A DNA stretch of 36,188 bases from positions 1 to 36,188 of the forward strand of contig JAFVGN010000051.1 of NCBI GenBank assembly GCA_017474925.1, given 5' to 3'. Below, piece by piece: positions 16,882 to 26,476 of the stretch. How positions within the stretch are numbered: the stretch's first letter is position 1; each line of letters begins with the position of its first letter. The position numbers and the translations under genes are program-made. Source of the DNA: Prevotella sp. Its GTDB lineage: Bacteria > Bacteroidota > Bacteroidia > Bacteroidales > Bacteroidaceae. The notes beneath the pieces are model-generated. The model had not been told where the DNA came from and did not search any database. It saw only the letters and a list, made by a program, of their open reading frames with translations.

Positions 16882-19313
16882 TTCAAAGGAGTCTGCCGGT
16901 AATAATGATAGAAACTGGCTATGAAATAGTTGGGGGAGACAAACCTGTATCTTTCAGCAATATCTTCTATCGTCATATCACTCTCCAAGAGCATCTGCAA
17001 TGCCTCTTGCAACCTGAGCTTCAAAGCCAGTTGACGTGGACTCTTGTACAGGTTGGCTGACAGTACTTCATACAATCGGCCTATCTCTATACCCGTCAAG
17101 GCCGATAACTGACGCATATTGACACGCTCTTCACGATGTTCATGCAGATAGGGTATAATGCTTAACATGGCTTTCTCGAAGTCCTTGTCCAAAGAGTATT
17201 GAATATCTGCATTTTCCTCGGCAGATGTAGAAATTGGTGTAAGGACTTCACCAGACAATCCGTCACAGCGCTTTGCAAAACTCCCTAAGCGTCGCAACAG
17301 GTCGTTTTCCTCGTTGTTGCGCAAAATACGAAGACGCGTATTGCGCATAAAATAGATAAAGTTTCCCAGCATCACCAATAACAACAACGTCACAAGTGCA
17401 ATATAGATGCCTGTTGAACGCCACCACGGCTGTTCCACCCTGACTGTCCACGTAAATGGTTCTACTGGCCAGGTATCAGGCGACATGGAGACTTGAACAT
17501 CTATTTCGTAGGTTCCCGGAGGTATGTCCGTCAAAATCAGATGGAGCATTCCATGACTGTCCACTTGTCCATCGGAATTGGCATATGACAGTACTTTCCA
17601 TTTCTCGTCAAGCCCCCTGACTCTTATGCGATAATACGTCTGGCTGGGACGCATGAAGTTCAAACCAGAGAAAGTTAATGAAATAGTATTCTGGTCGTAG
17701 TTTAGCGACACCTCTTTTGCTCTTGTAATGGCGCGGTCCAAAATCATCCTGCCATCAAGCATCGTACCGGCATTGATGAGATCACCATTCACCATCATTC
17801 TAATGAGTTTCGGATAGAGGCGCATATGGCTTAATTCACCTTCATAGAAATTTGTGGGATGAAAAGCAACAACATGATCCAGAGACTGCATGACAATAGT
17901 CCCGTCATCCAGCTTCATGGCTCGCCCATTGACAAACGACTCACTAGGAACATTGTCCATACTGGTGAAGGTTTCGATTTGATGGATACTGTCGCCACGT
18001 ACATAAAGGTGAGAAATACCATAGCTTGTTGCTATCCACATGTCGTGTTGGTTATCCTCTATGACACTATGCACCATTTCGTTCAGCAGACCGTCCTGTC
18101 TGTTAAACACCCTTATGTGAGTACTGCCCGGTTTTTTCAGGCGCAAGCCAGTATAGGTACCCGTCCAAACCCATCCGCGACTATCAATGAACTCACAGTT
18201 AACGTGGCGAGGCAATCCTGTCTGCTGGGGTTGTCTGTCCATCATTTGTGCATATTCTCCAGCTTCAGGATCATCCCATGTGTAGGAAACAAAAGGTATC
18301 TTGTATGGACGTGAGTAAAGTAGACCACGTCGTTCCGTGCCTAACCACATCCCCCCCTGACGGTCAAAACAGATGGTGTTGATATCGGTATTCAGCTTCC
18401 TGCCTTGCGTTAGCAACAGCTCTTCCGTATGCTCAGCGGAACCATTCTTCAAATTCAATGTCCAATAGCCATATTCCGATGCGACAAAGAGTCTGCCACG
18501 GTGTATCACCATATTATTCAGATGATAAGGTGTCTGCAATAGTTTTTTCCACTCTCTTGACTTGATATCAAAACACAGCAAAACGGCATCTTTATCACCG
18601 TTTCGAATCTGATAGTAGAGATTGCTGTCAGAATAGACTACAGACGAATTAGTATATCGCGCAGCTTCGGCAGGTTCTAGCGCAACGGCATCATACTCAT
18701 GCTGTCCTGTTTCTATGTCAAAGACAGAAACCGTACTGTTGGCAAAAAACTGGAGAAGTTTCTTATGGTTGTAAACATCCACGTCCTGCAATTCGTCATC
18801 GAGCCAGACAGGTATCGTCTTCATTGTATTGATACCAACGAGCTCCTTTCCCGACATCATCCAAAGATGGCAATTAACGTCAGCGAACAAATCGTCCACC
18901 TGGCGTTCCATACCTAAGCTTCTGATAACACTATCGACATTGGCTACAAATCGTTCTGTCATCAAATCCACACATGTCACCGTATATTTATCTTTCAACC
19001 ATATATGGTGGAAACAGTCGAAGTAAAGCCGATAGTGTCCTGTGTATTTGGGCAGCGGAAACAAGTCGTCGGAAGTAGGGTCAATATGGGAAAAAGCGTC
19101 GCCATCGTAAAAATTGATGTGCCCGATAGTAGTAACGACCATACGTCCCGTCTTGGTGCACTTGATGGTCTGGGCACTATTGTCGGCCAAGCCATAAGAA
19201 GCATCGTATGAATAGAAAACACGTTGCAGCTTAGGACCAGCAATCGTGTATACTTGAATCTGGAACACGAATGCTGTCAGCAAACACAACTTTACTATCA
19301 GGCTTCTTGTCAT
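16857..19313 (-). CDS. membrane-anchored propeller/Y_Y_Y sensor fused to an AraC-type DNA-binding domain
   Basis: 818 residues. A signal-like hydrophobic N-terminus (1-26) is followed by a large extracytoplasmic beta-propeller. Its repeats include INTICFDRQGGMWLGTERRG, CEFIDSRGWVWTGTYTGL and HSVIEDNQHDMWIATSYGIS. Next come a Y_Y_Y-type domain (YYRIRVRGLDEKWKVLSY), a transmembrane helix (IYIALVTLLLLVMLGNFIYF, about 640-660), a short linker, and a C-terminal AraC helix-turn-helix of about 100 residues (MTIEDIAERYRFVSPNYFIA, then FYHYYRQTPLNYR). Classical hybrid regulators of this type have HisKA, HATPase and receiver domains between the membrane helix and AraC; none is present here. It would bind DNA while held in the membrane. 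It follows the C69 dipeptidase gene by 49 bases. Confidence 0.88.
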   Translation of the reverse strand: MTRSLIVKLCLLTAFVFQIQVYTIAGPKLQRVFYSYDASYGLADNSAQTIKCTKTGRMVVTTIGHINFYDGDAFSHIDPTSDDLFPLPKYTGHYRLYFDCFHHIWLKDKYTVTCVDLMTERFVANVDSVIRSLGMERQVDDLFADVNCHLWMMSGKELVGINTMKTIPVWLDDELQDVDVYNHKKLLQFFANSTVSVFDIETGQHEYDAVALEPAEAARYTNSSVVYSDSNLYYQIRNGDKDAVLLCFDIKSREWKKLLQTPYHLNNMVIHRGRLFVASEYGYWTLNLKNGSAEHTEELLLTQGRKLNTDINTICFDRQGGMWLGTERRGLLYSRPYKIPFVSYTWDDPEAGEYAQMMDRQPQQTGLPRHVNCEFIDSRGWVWTGTYTGLRLKKPGSTHIRVFNRQDGLLNEMVHSVIEDNQHDMWIATSYGISHLYVRGDSIHQIETFTSMDNVPSESFVNGRAMKLDDGTIVMQSLDHVVAFHPTNFYEGELSHMRLYPKLIRMMVNGDLINAGTMLDGRMILDRAITRAKEVSLNYDQNTISLTFSGLNFMRPSQTYYRIRVRGLDEKWKVLSYANSDGQVDSHGMLHLILTDIPPGTYEIDVQVSMSPDTWPVEPFTWTVRVEQPWWRSTGIYIALVTLLLLVMLGNFIYFMRNTRLRILRNNEENDLLRRLGSFAKRCDGLSGEVLTPISTSAEENADIQYSLDKDFEKAMLSIIPYLHEHREERVNMRQLSALTGIEIGRLYEVLSANLYKSPRQLALKLRLQEALQMLLESDMTIEDIAERYRFVSPNYFIASFYHYYRQTPLNYRNSIPR

Positions 19314-19362
19314 TGGAATTTAGTTTCTATGCTAACGGTACATCATCAGGTACTTGAAAGAT

Positions 19363-21006
19363 TTAGTTAGGAACAACATATCGGTCACCAGTCCTACGAA
19401 TGATTTCCCTTGCATATGGTGTTGGATATCCGGGCCGCTTTACTGTTGCCCCCAATCCATGTTCCGTCCTTGTGAACTGGCCGTTCTCCTCAGGTTTGAC
19501 AGTCATATCGTTATACTTCACCACCAGATAAAATGCCAACTGTTGCCAACGGGTAAGCATTTGCTGGGCCTGTTGAATACTATAGTCATTCAGGAACTTT
19601 TGCATCTGTGTGGGTTGCATGTCCTTAGCCTTAGCCTCTATGACGGGCTGCTGAGCGAAATAAGCCTGTTCCAGCGAGTCACGAACCTCTTTCAGCGACG
19701 GGAACAACATCGAATAACGCGGATAGACCATGTTTGACACCCAGTTCTCCACCCAATAGGCATTTTTGATGGAAAAATTCAACTCATCAGCCCCAGGAGT
19801 ATTGTAACATTCAGGGCGCTCTGTCATCGAACAATATATGGGCGTATATGCAACCATGTTACCGTCGTCATTGCCGAACCAGAAACAGCCGCCTACTTGA
19901 CGAGGCAGCCAAGAGCGCATCTGCGACACAAAGCTCCACGAAGTCTGCTGTGTCGATGTCGGACGCTCGTTGAAGTATTTCTTGCCGTCAACTTCGTAAT
20001 AAAGAGGCGTAGGGCTGTATGGCATCTGCCAGATACCACCTCCAATGTCAAGCGTATCGATAGCCATTGGCGTACCTTCAAAATGGTCGCGCATGTCGCT
20101 CATGACATCAGCCACACTAAGTTTCTTTTCGGGAATTACCCACAGGGGCATATCTTCTGCGTCCTTGTCTTTGCCCAAGGCCCAGGGCAGATAGCGGTCC
20201 ATGCCTGAGACATGGTGGTTAAAGAAACTCCATACGCGGGCATCACAGATGCGCCGGCCGCTAAAATCAGGAAATGCATAGACCATCTTCCAGGAAAAGT
20301 CCTCGTCCTTACCATCGTACCAGCCCATCACACGAGCATACTTGACAACGTTTTTCGAGAACATGACATTCTCTTTATCCTTCATCGGGAACCGGCCAAT
20401 ACGGCTCTGGTTGGCATGACCACAAATGGCTTCATCAGGAATTCTTCGAGCAACCCATACCACACGTTCCTTCGACTTATTGCGGTCTGGTCCACAGCCC
20501 TGCATTTCAAGTATCCAAGCCTCGTTGGGATCGCAGATGGTAAATGTCTCACCCTCCGAATAATAGCCGTAGGTCTCGACTAAAGAAGTCATGACACGAA
20601 TGGCCTCACGAGCTGTCTTGGAACGCTGTAATCCTATGTAAATTAAAGAACCATAGTCGATTATGCCGGTAGAATCAACCATCTCTTCACGGCCGCCATA
20701 GGTCGTCTCACCAATGGTTACCTGCCATTCATTGATATTCCCCACCACGTTCCATGTCTCTTCTGCCTCAGGTATCTCCCCAAGATATTTGTTCGTATCC
20801 CACTCATAAATCTTGCGCATCTCACCTTTTTGATGCTTAGCAGCCGGATAGTAGGCCAAATTCATAAAAGCTCCATACGAGTCGGCATTGTATGAGCAAA
20901 TAACACTCCCGTCGACCGAAGCCTTTTTACCTACGATGAAATTGGTACAGGCCGTTGCATACATGGTCGACAGCAACACTACAGTAAAAAGAGATATTCG
21001 TTTCAT
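19363..21006 (-). CDS. C69-family dipeptidase (Ntn hydrolase), exported
   Basis: 547 residues from the ATG at 21006. A signal peptide (MKRISLFTVVLLSTMYATA) ends exactly at Cys20. In this family the Cys exposed by processing is the N-terminal nucleophile (CTNFIVGKKASVDGSV). The body shows C69 features such as TICDPNEAWILEMQG and GHANQSRIGRFP, and the length fits. Family members cleave dipeptides; the location would be periplasmic or surface. The AraC regulator gene follows 49 bases downstream, which suggests that the regulator may sense peptide or envelope status (inference). The frame is open 20 more codons upstream, but those would lie within the promoter. Confidence 0.87.
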   Translation of the reverse strand: MKRISLFTVVLLSTMYATACTNFIVGKKASVDGSVICSYNADSYGAFMNLAYYPAAKHQKGEMRKIYEWDTNKYLGEIPEAEETWNVVGNINEWQVTIGETTYGGREEMVDSTGIIDYGSLIYIGLQRSKTAREAIRVMTSLVETYGYYSEGETFTICDPNEAWILEMQGCGPDRNKSKERVVWVARRIPDEAICGHANQSRIGRFPMKDKENVMFSKNVVKYARVMGWYDGKDEDFSWKMVYAFPDFSGRRICDARVWSFFNHHVSGMDRYLPWALGKDKDAEDMPLWVIPEKKLSVADVMSDMRDHFEGTPMAIDTLDIGGGIWQMPYSPTPLYYEVDGKKYFNERPTSTQQTSWSFVSQMRSWLPRQVGGCFWFGNDDGNMVAYTPIYCSMTERPECYNTPGADELNFSIKNAYWVENWVSNMVYPRYSMLFPSLKEVRDSLEQAYFAQQPVIEAKAKDMQPTQMQKFLNDYSIQQAQQMLTRWQQLAFYLVVKYNDMTVKPEENGQFTRTEHGLGATVKRPGYPTPYAREIIRRTGDRYVVPN

Positions 21007-21013
21007 ATTGCCG

Positions 21014-21044
21014 CAAAGGTACACAATTTCCATGAATCTTGCAA
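21014..21044 (-). promoter_or_regulatory. promoter of the C69 dipeptidase gene
   Basis: On the minus strand TTG (21042-21044), 20 bases, then TACCTTTG (21014-21021). Only 7 bases separate the element from the ATG at 21006, so the transcript would have almost no leader. Confidence 0.7.
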
Positions 21045-21091
21045 ATAATCTGCAAAAAACCGTCAACCATCAAACCTATTTCGGAAAAAAT

Positions 21092-21122
21092 TTGCAGAAG
21101 CAATGAATTTTACGTACCTTTG
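21092..21122 (+). promoter_or_regulatory. promoter of ispE
   Basis: TTG (21092-21094), 20 bases, then TACCTTTG (21115-21122), about 63 bases before the ATG at 21186. Confidence 0.78.
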
Positions 21123-21185
21123 CAAAACCGGAAGCAAAGCCCTGATTCAAAAACACTCTCGGCTTCAAGCAAACGGCGATAACGT

Positions 21186-22052
21186 ATGATAACATATCCC
21201 ATAGCAAAGATAAACCTCGGACTGAATGTTGTTGAGAAAAGACCTGATGGGTATCACAACTTGCAAACCGTTTTTTACCCTGTACCTATAAAGGATGCCT
21301 TGGAGTTGCATCAAATGGATGACGGTTTTCCGTCAGACGTGGACTGCGACTTAAAAGTGACCATTTCACGCCATACACCAGCCTTCAAGACGGAATGTAC
21401 GTTAATGAACGACGACGAAGGACGTAACTTGGTGGTAAGAGCCTACCAGTTGCTAAAGAACGACTTCCCCACTCTTCCACGCCTGCATGCACACTTGTGG
21501 AAAGGTATCCCTACGCAAGCAGGTATGGGAGGAGGCTCGAGCGACTGTGCTTACATGATTAAAATGCTGAACGAATATTTCACGCTGGGCTTATCTGACG
21601 ACGAGATGATAGGATATGCGGTACGGCTTGGAGCCGATTGTCCTTTCTTCATTAAAAGTACACCATGTTATGCTGAAGGAATCGGTGAACAACTGAAACC
21701 TGTCAATTTGGACCTGACAGGCTGGTATATCGGAGTTGTACGTCCTGACATTCCCGTTTCGACTAAAGAAGCCTTTTCGCTCATCAAACCGCACTATCCA
21801 CAGAAATGCTGCTGCGAAGTGGTCATGCAGCCTTTGGAAACGTGGCGCGATGAATTATCCAACGACTTCGAGGAGAGTGTCTTTGCCCTACACCCGGAAA
21901 TAGCTCGGGTAAAACAGCAACTATACGACATGGGCGCCACCTATGCAGCTATGTCTGGCTCAGGCAGCGCCCTGTTCGGACTGTTCAGGAATAGCCCCGA
22001 TCGTCTCGGTCAATTATTCCCGGATATGTTTACATTTTGTAGTTTGTTTTAA
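21186..22052 (+). CDS. ispE: 4-diphosphocytidyl-2-C-methyl-D-erythritol kinase
   Basis: GHMP-family kinase of the MEP pathway; it phosphorylates CDP-ME at the 2-position using ATP, on the way to isoprenoids. 288 residues, normal for the family. The substrate-binding Lys8 is in IAKINLGLNV, with KRPDGYHNLQTVF following. The ATP-binding glycine loop PTQAGMGGGSSDCAY spans 109-123. The catalytic Asp151 is in LGADCPFF, and the third motif MSGSGSALFG lies near the C-terminus. It is single on its strand and ends 16 bases from the convergent Crp/Fnr gene. Confidence 0.96.
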   Translation: MITYPIAKINLGLNVVEKRPDGYHNLQTVFYPVPIKDALELHQMDDGFPSDVDCDLKVTISRHTPAFKTECTLMNDDEGRNLVVRAYQLLKNDFPTLPRLHAHLWKGIPTQAGMGGGSSDCAYMIKMLNEYFTLGLSDDEMIGYAVRLGADCPFFIKSTPCYAEGIGEQLKPVNLDLTGWYIGVVRPDIPVSTKEAFSLIKPHYPQKCCCEVVMQPLETWRDELSNDFEESVFALHPEIARVKQQLYDMGATYAAMSGSGSALFGLFRNSPDRLGQLFPDMFTFCSLF

Positions 22053-22068
22053 AACCTCTTTTAAAGCA

Positions 22069-22680
22069 TTATTCTTTTTCCTTCTCGCCGAAGAGTGCAG
22101 AAGTACGTACACGGCTCAGCGTTTCAGGAGTCATTTGCAGATAGCTGGCTATATATACCAAGGGCGCACGAAGCACAAGCTGGGGAGAACGTTTCACCAG
22201 TTTGGCATAGCGTTCCTGTGCCGACTCAAAACGCAACATGTCAGCATGAACCTGCGAGATGATGAGCGACTCTTCCAGAATCTTACGGTAAAGCATTTGT
22301 ATATTGACATTTCGGACAGCCGCATGTTCCAATTTCTTTTTAGGCAGCGCAAAGAGAATGGTTGGTTCCAATGCTTGTATCTGCTGTGTTGAAGGCTGCT
22401 CCTTGAACAAGCTCTCAATGCTCATGAATATTTGGTTCTCTGTTGCCATGTACTCTGTCAGTTCCTTACCATTCTTATAGTAGAACTGGCGCACCAGTCC
22501 TTTAGCTACCCAGTAGATAGCCTGGCAAATCTCACCTTCCTTCAAAATGGTTTCTCCCTTCTGAAACTTCATAGGCACAAGAATACTTTCCATGGCGTCC
22601 AGTTCATCGTGGGTCATGGTGCTATAACGTCGTGCTAGCTCGCGCGCCACATCTCTTGTTGTCAGTCCGATAGTAGTCAT
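22069..22680 (-). CDS. Crp/Fnr-family transcription regulator
   Basis: 203 residues. An N-terminal cyclic-nucleotide-binding-type beta-barrel (about 25-120) contains VPMKFQKGETILKEGEICQA and IYWVAKGLVRQFYYKNGKE, and is followed by a dimerisation helix. A C-terminal winged helix (about 160-195, LVYIASYLQMTPETLSRVRT) has a recognition helix typical of the family. There is no Fe-S Cys cluster as in Fnr and no clear cAMP-binding Arg-Ser pair, so the ligand is unknown. It lies 22 bases downstream of lepA in the same direction and may be expressed from the lepA promoter. Confidence 0.88.
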   Translation of the reverse strand: MTTIGLTTRDVARELARRYSTMTHDELDAMESILVPMKFQKGETILKEGEICQAIYWVAKGLVRQFYYKNGKELTEYMATENQIFMSIESLFKEQPSTQQIQALEPTILFALPKKKLEHAAVRNVNIQMLYRKILEESLIISQVHADMLRFESAQERYAKLVKRSPQLVLRAPLVYIASYLQMTPETLSRVRTSALFGEKEKE

Positions 22681-22702
22681 AAAAATATAATAGGTTTAGT
22701 TT

Positions 22703-24484
22703 TTAATCTAATTTAAGTACAGCAAGGAAGGCTTTTTGGGGAACTTCCACATTACCTATCTGCTTCATTCGTTTCTTTCCTCGTTTCTGTTTTTCCAGCA
22801 ATTTACGCTTACGGCTTACATCGCCACCATAGCACTTGGCAGTCACGTCTTTACGTACCTGCTTCACCGTCTCACGAGCTATAATCTTGGCACCGATAGC
22901 CGCCTGAATAGCTATATCGAACTGCTGGCGGGGAATCAGTTCCTTGAGCTTCTCGCACATGCGTCGGCCAAAAGTCACGGCATTGTCCTGATGGGTCAGC
23001 GTCGACAAAGCGTCAACGGGTTCTCCGTTCAACAGGATGTCAAGTTTGACAAGCCTCGAGGGACGAAAGGAGTCTATATGATAATCAAAGGAAGCATAGC
23101 CTTTCGAAATGCTCTTCAACTTGTCATAGAAATCAATGACTATCTCGCCAAGCGGCAACATGAATCTCAACTCCACACGTCCGCCTGAAACATACTGCTG
23201 GTCTATCAGTTCGCCACGTTTGTCAAGACACAAGGTCATAATCGGACCAATATAGTCTGAAGCAGTAATGATGCTTGCCTTGATATACGGTTCCTCGATA
23301 TGGTCTATCATAGTCTGGTCTGGCAGTCCTGACGGGTTATGCACCTCTTTCTCCTCATGCTGTTTGGTATAGCACATATAAGTAACGTTAGGCACAGTTG
23401 TGATGACATCCATGTCAAACTCACGGTCCAATCGCTCTTGTACGATTTCCATGTGAAGCAGTCCCAGGAATCCACAACGGAATCCAAAGCCCAAGGCTAC
23501 GGAAGTCTCAGGAACAAAGGTCAGCGAGGCATCGTTCAGCTGCAGTTTCTCAAGTGATGCACGGAGATTCTCATAGTCTGTAGGATCTATGGGATAGACA
23601 CCGGCAAAAACCATAGGCTTTACCTCCTGAAATCCTTCGATGGCTTTATCACACGGACGCGCAACATGAGTGATGGTGTCACCCACCTTTACTTCCTTGG
23701 CATTCTTGATGCCTGAAATGATGTAGCCCACTTCACCCGTATGGAGTTCCTTACGTGGAATCATGTCCATCTTGAGCACACCAACTTCGTCAGCATCATA
23801 CTCCATACCCGTATTAAAGAATTTCACTTTGTCACCAGGACGTATGGAACCGTTGACAATCTTAAAATAGGCAATGATGCCACGAAACGAGTTGAACACA
23901 GAGTCAAAGATAAGTGCCTGCAGAGGAGCCTCTTCATCGCCTACAGGACAGGGAATACGCTCCACAACAGCATTGAGGATGTCCTCAACTCCTTCACCCG
24001 TCTTGCCTGAAGCACGAATGATATCCTGAGGATCGCATCCTATAAGGTCAACTATTTCGTCTTCTACCTCCTCGGGCATGGCAGAAGGCATGTCTATCTT
24101 ATTGATGACAGGAATAATTTCCAAATCGTTATCAATAGCCAGATAAAGGTTCGAGATAGTCTGAGCCTGAACTCCCTGTGTGGCATCGACTACCAGCAAC
24201 GCGCCTTCGCAAGCAGCAATAGAGCGACTCACCTCGTAGGAGAAGTCAACATGCCCCGGCGTATCAATCAAATTCAGAATATATTTCTCACCTTTGTACA
24301 CATATTCCATTTGGATAGCATGGCTCTTAATCGTGATTCCACGCTCGCGCTCCAAGTCCATATCGTCGAGCATCTGACCTTCCGTCACCTGTATGGTCTT
24401 CGTAAATTCCAACAGACGGTCGGCCAAGGTTGACTTGCCATGGTCAATATGTGCAATGATGCAGAAGTTTCTTATGTGGTCCAT
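22703..24484 (-). CDS. lepA: elongation factor 4 (LepA)
   Basis: Translational GTPase that acts on stalled or paused ribosomes and in ribosome assembly. 593 residues, full length. The GTPase motifs are intact: G1 [10 protein letters not shown]2 within [11 protein letters not shown]3 DTPGHVDFS and G4 NKIDMPSA. The LepA-specific C-terminal domain contains [19 protein letters not shown]. The ribosome-contacting elements seem complete. A promoter-like element stands at 24509-24516; the Crp/Fnr gene follows in the same direction. Confidence 0.98.
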   Translation of the reverse strand: MDHIRNFCIIAHIDHGKSTLADRLLEFTKTIQVTEGQMLDDMDLERERGITIKSHAIQMEYVYKGEKYILNLIDTPGHVDFSYEVSRSIAACEGALLVVDATQGVQAQTISNLYLAIDNDLEIIPVINKIDMPSAMPEEVEDEIVDLIGCDPQDIIRASGKTGEGVEDILNAVVERIPCPVGDEEAPLQALIFDSVFNSFRGIIAYFKIVNGSIRPGDKVKFFNTGMEYDADEVGVLKMDMIPRKELHTGEVGYIISGIKNAKEVKVGDTITHVARPCDKAIEGFQEVKPMVFAGVYPIDPTDYENLRASLEKLQLNDASLTFVPETSVALGFGFRCGFLGLLHMEIVQERLDREFDMDVITTVPNVTYMCYTKQHEEKEVHNPSGLPDQTMIDHIEEPYIKASIITASDYIGPIMTLCLDKRGELIDQQYVSGGRVELRFMLPLGEIVIDFYDKLKSISKGYASFDYHIDSFRPSRLVKLDILLNGEPVDALSTLTHQDNAVTFGRRMCEKLKELIPRQQFDIAIQAAIGAKIIARETVKQVRKDVTAKCYGGDVSRKRKLLEKQKRGKKRMKQIGNVEVPQKAFLAVLKLD

Positions 24485-24508
24485 GTATCGTTAATACACA
24501 ATTTTGTG

Positions 24509-24516
24509 CAAAGTTA
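24509..24516 (-). promoter_or_regulatory. -7 element of lepA
   Basis: On the minus strand TAACTTTG, 24 bases before the lepA ATG. No TTG at the expected -33 place. Confidence 0.5.
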
Positions 24517-24595
24517 ATAAAAAAAAACGAGAAACTAAGTGTCCTACCTTATTATTTTTATTTTTTAAACCTCGTTACGCATGTTTCACATCCCC

Positions 24596-26038
24596 TCACC
24601 GCTCTACCTTAGGCAGATGGAACTGGTAGTTTTGATCAAACACCTCCTTAACAGTATTCACCTCCAAGAACTTGGTACTGCCTCCTGCTCCCACATTACC
24701 ACTAAGATAAGCAATCTTGTCATTCAAGTCAACATATCCCTTTTGACGCAACATGCGAACTGCGGCAAGGAAAAGCCGCTCGGAGCCGATATGCTCTTTC
24801 TGGTAGACGGGAATAACGCCATACGACAGGTTGAGCAGTCGTTGCAGCTTGTCATTGTAGCAGATAGCCAACACAGGATGCAGTCCGCGGAATGCTGCCA
24901 ACATACGAGCTGTCGTACCTGTTGACGAATCGGTGATAATACCCTTAACGCCCACCTTCATGGTAGCCTCAATGGCTGCATGAGCCATAAATTCGCGGAT
25001 ATCGCTGACTGATGCCAGCGGAGCTATGTACTGGTGATTCATACGGTCTTTCTCCGCCTGTTCGGCAATAGTAGCCATGGTTTTCACAGCTTCTATCGGA
25101 TATTTCCCACTGGCTGTCTCGCCGGAAAGCATCAGCGCATCTGCACTCGAATAGATGGCGTTGGCAATGTCTGTGACCTCTGCACGTGTGGGACGCGGGT
25201 TCTGAATCATAGAATGGAGCATCTGGGTAGCCACGATGACTGGCTTCTTTTTCTCAATACATTTGCGTATTATCTGGCGTTGAATGCCGGGAATGCGTTC
25301 AATAGGCACTTCGATACCTAAGTCGCCACGGGCTATCATAATACCATAGGAGGCATCAATTATTTCGTCAATATTGTCTACCCCTTCCTGATTTTCAATT
25401 TTCGATATAATCTTGATGTCCGAATTGTAGGCATCCAATATAGCTTGAACGGCACGCACATCGGCAGCTGAACGAACAAAGCTATGGGCAATGAAGTCTA
25501 TGTCCTGTTCTATGGCCAGCATGATGTTCTTACGGTCCTTGTCCGTCAATGGTGGCAAGGCTATGTGTACGCCTGGCACATTCACACTCTTGCGGGAACC
25601 CAGGACTCCGTCGTTCGTCACTTGGGCTATGACGGCGGGACCGTTGATACCTATGACCTCCATGTCCAGCAAACCGTCATCAAACAGGATGTGACATCCT
25701 TCATAGACGTCGGCGGAAAAGTTGGGATACGTCAGATTGATGATGTCGTGCGTTGTGTCCACTTCGGGCCGGCCGAATATCTTCACCACGTCACCGGTCT
25801 TGTACTCAATGGGAGCTTCACAACCTGTCGTTCGCACCTCTGGTCCCTTGGTGTCTATCAGTATACCAATATGACTGCTCACTTCGCGCACGTTCCTTAT
25901 TATATTTATAATACCTTCCTTTGAAGCGTGGGCGGTGTTCATTCGTACGACGTTGACACCAGCAAGGAAAAGGCTGCGGATAAATTCCGTATCACAACGT
26001 CTATCGCTGACGGAAGCAACGATTTTGGTCTGTTTCAT
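24596..26038 (-). CDS. pyk: pyruvate kinase
   Basis: Last step of glycolysis: phosphoenolpyruvate plus ADP to pyruvate plus ATP. 480 residues, full length. Recognisable are the substrate and metal sites VVRMNTAHAS (Arg34 region), DTKGPEVRTTG, the catalytic Lys in KIENQEGVDNIDEII, and the signature MIARGDLGIEVP. The C-terminal allosteric domain (about 350-480) has GIITDSSTGTTARMLAAFR. Single gene with a probable promoter at 26065-26072, divergent from hup. It supplies the pyruvate that LdhA, also in this window, can reduce. Confidence 0.97.
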   Translation of the reverse strand: MKQTKIVASVSDRRCDTEFIRSLFLAGVNVVRMNTAHASKEGIINIIRNVREVSSHIGILIDTKGPEVRTTGCEAPIEYKTGDVVKIFGRPEVDTTHDIINLTYPNFSADVYEGCHILFDDGLLDMEVIGINGPAVIAQVTNDGVLGSRKSVNVPGVHIALPPLTDKDRKNIMLAIEQDIDFIAHSFVRSAADVRAVQAILDAYNSDIKIISKIENQEGVDNIDEIIDASYGIMIARGDLGIEVPIERIPGIQRQIIRKCIEKKKPVIVATQMLHSMIQNPRPTRAEVTDIANAIYSSADALMLSGETASGKYPIEAVKTMATIAEQAEKDRMNHQYIAPLASVSDIREFMAHAAIEATMKVGVKGIITDSSTGTTARMLAAFRGLHPVLAICYNDKLQRLLNLSYGVIPVYQKEHIGSERLFLAAVRMLRQKGYVDLNDKIAYLSGNVGAGGSTKFLEVNTVKEVFDQNYQFHLPKVER

Positions 26039-26064
26039 ATTATAAAACCATTAAAATTAGACTG

Positions 26065-26072
26065 CAAAGATA
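26065..26072 (-). promoter_or_regulatory. -7 element of pyk
   Basis: On the minus strand TATCTTTG, 26 bases before the pyk ATG. The -33 region is a run of A/T without a clear TTG. Confidence 0.5.
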
Positions 26073-26134
26073 CAAAAAATATATTTTTTTGGAAAAAAAT
26101 GCCGAGAATATTTTCATATCACATTGAAAATTAG

Positions 26135-26142
26135 TAACTTTG
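26135..26142 (+). promoter_or_regulatory. -7 element of the HU-rng cluster
   Basis: TAACTTTG matches TAnnTTTG, 33 bases before the HU ATG at 26176. No TTG at the ideal spacing. Confidence 0.55.
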
Positions 26143-26175
26143 CAGTCCGAAAACAGAAATTTAAATTAAAGAGCA

Positions 26176-26451
26176 ATGACAAAAGCAGATATCATCAACA
26201 AAATAGCTGAAACAACGGGACTTCCCAAGAAGGACGTTGCCGTTGTTGTAGAAGCTTTTATGAGTGAAATTCGAACAAGCATGGCAGACAAGAAAGAGAA
26301 TGTCTACTTGCGTGGCTTTGGCACATTTACCATCAAGCACCGTGCACAGAAGACTGCACGCAACATTTCGAAAAACACGACCTTGGTAATCGATGCACAC
26401 GACATCCCGGCCTTCAAGCCTGCAAAGAGTTTTATTGACAAGATGAAATAA
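26176..26451 (+). CDS. hup: HU-family DNA-binding protein
   Basis: 91-residue nucleoid protein. MTKADIINKIAETTGLPKKD forms the helical dimerisation part. GFGTFTIKHRAQKTARN with FKPAKSF at the end is the beta-arm and saddle, including the conserved basic residues. It binds and bends DNA without strong sequence preference. It is the first of HU, a 29-residue basic protein and RNase G/E on the same strand, a gene order that I recall as common in Bacteroidetes. A T-run follows its stop codon but without a strong stem. Confidence 0.95.
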   Translation: MTKADIINKIAETTGLPKKDVAVVVEAFMSEIRTSMADKKENVYLRGFGTFTIKHRAQKTARNISKNTTLVIDAHDIPAFKPAKSFIDKMK

Positions 26452-26476
26452 TTCACATTAATATTTTTTTAAGATT

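Noticed and set aside
24526-24576. Possible terminator after pyk (AACGAG / CTCGTT)
   Set aside because: Only 6 bp of stem with a loop of about 39 bases; on the minus strand a T-run follows, but the stem is too weak to call.
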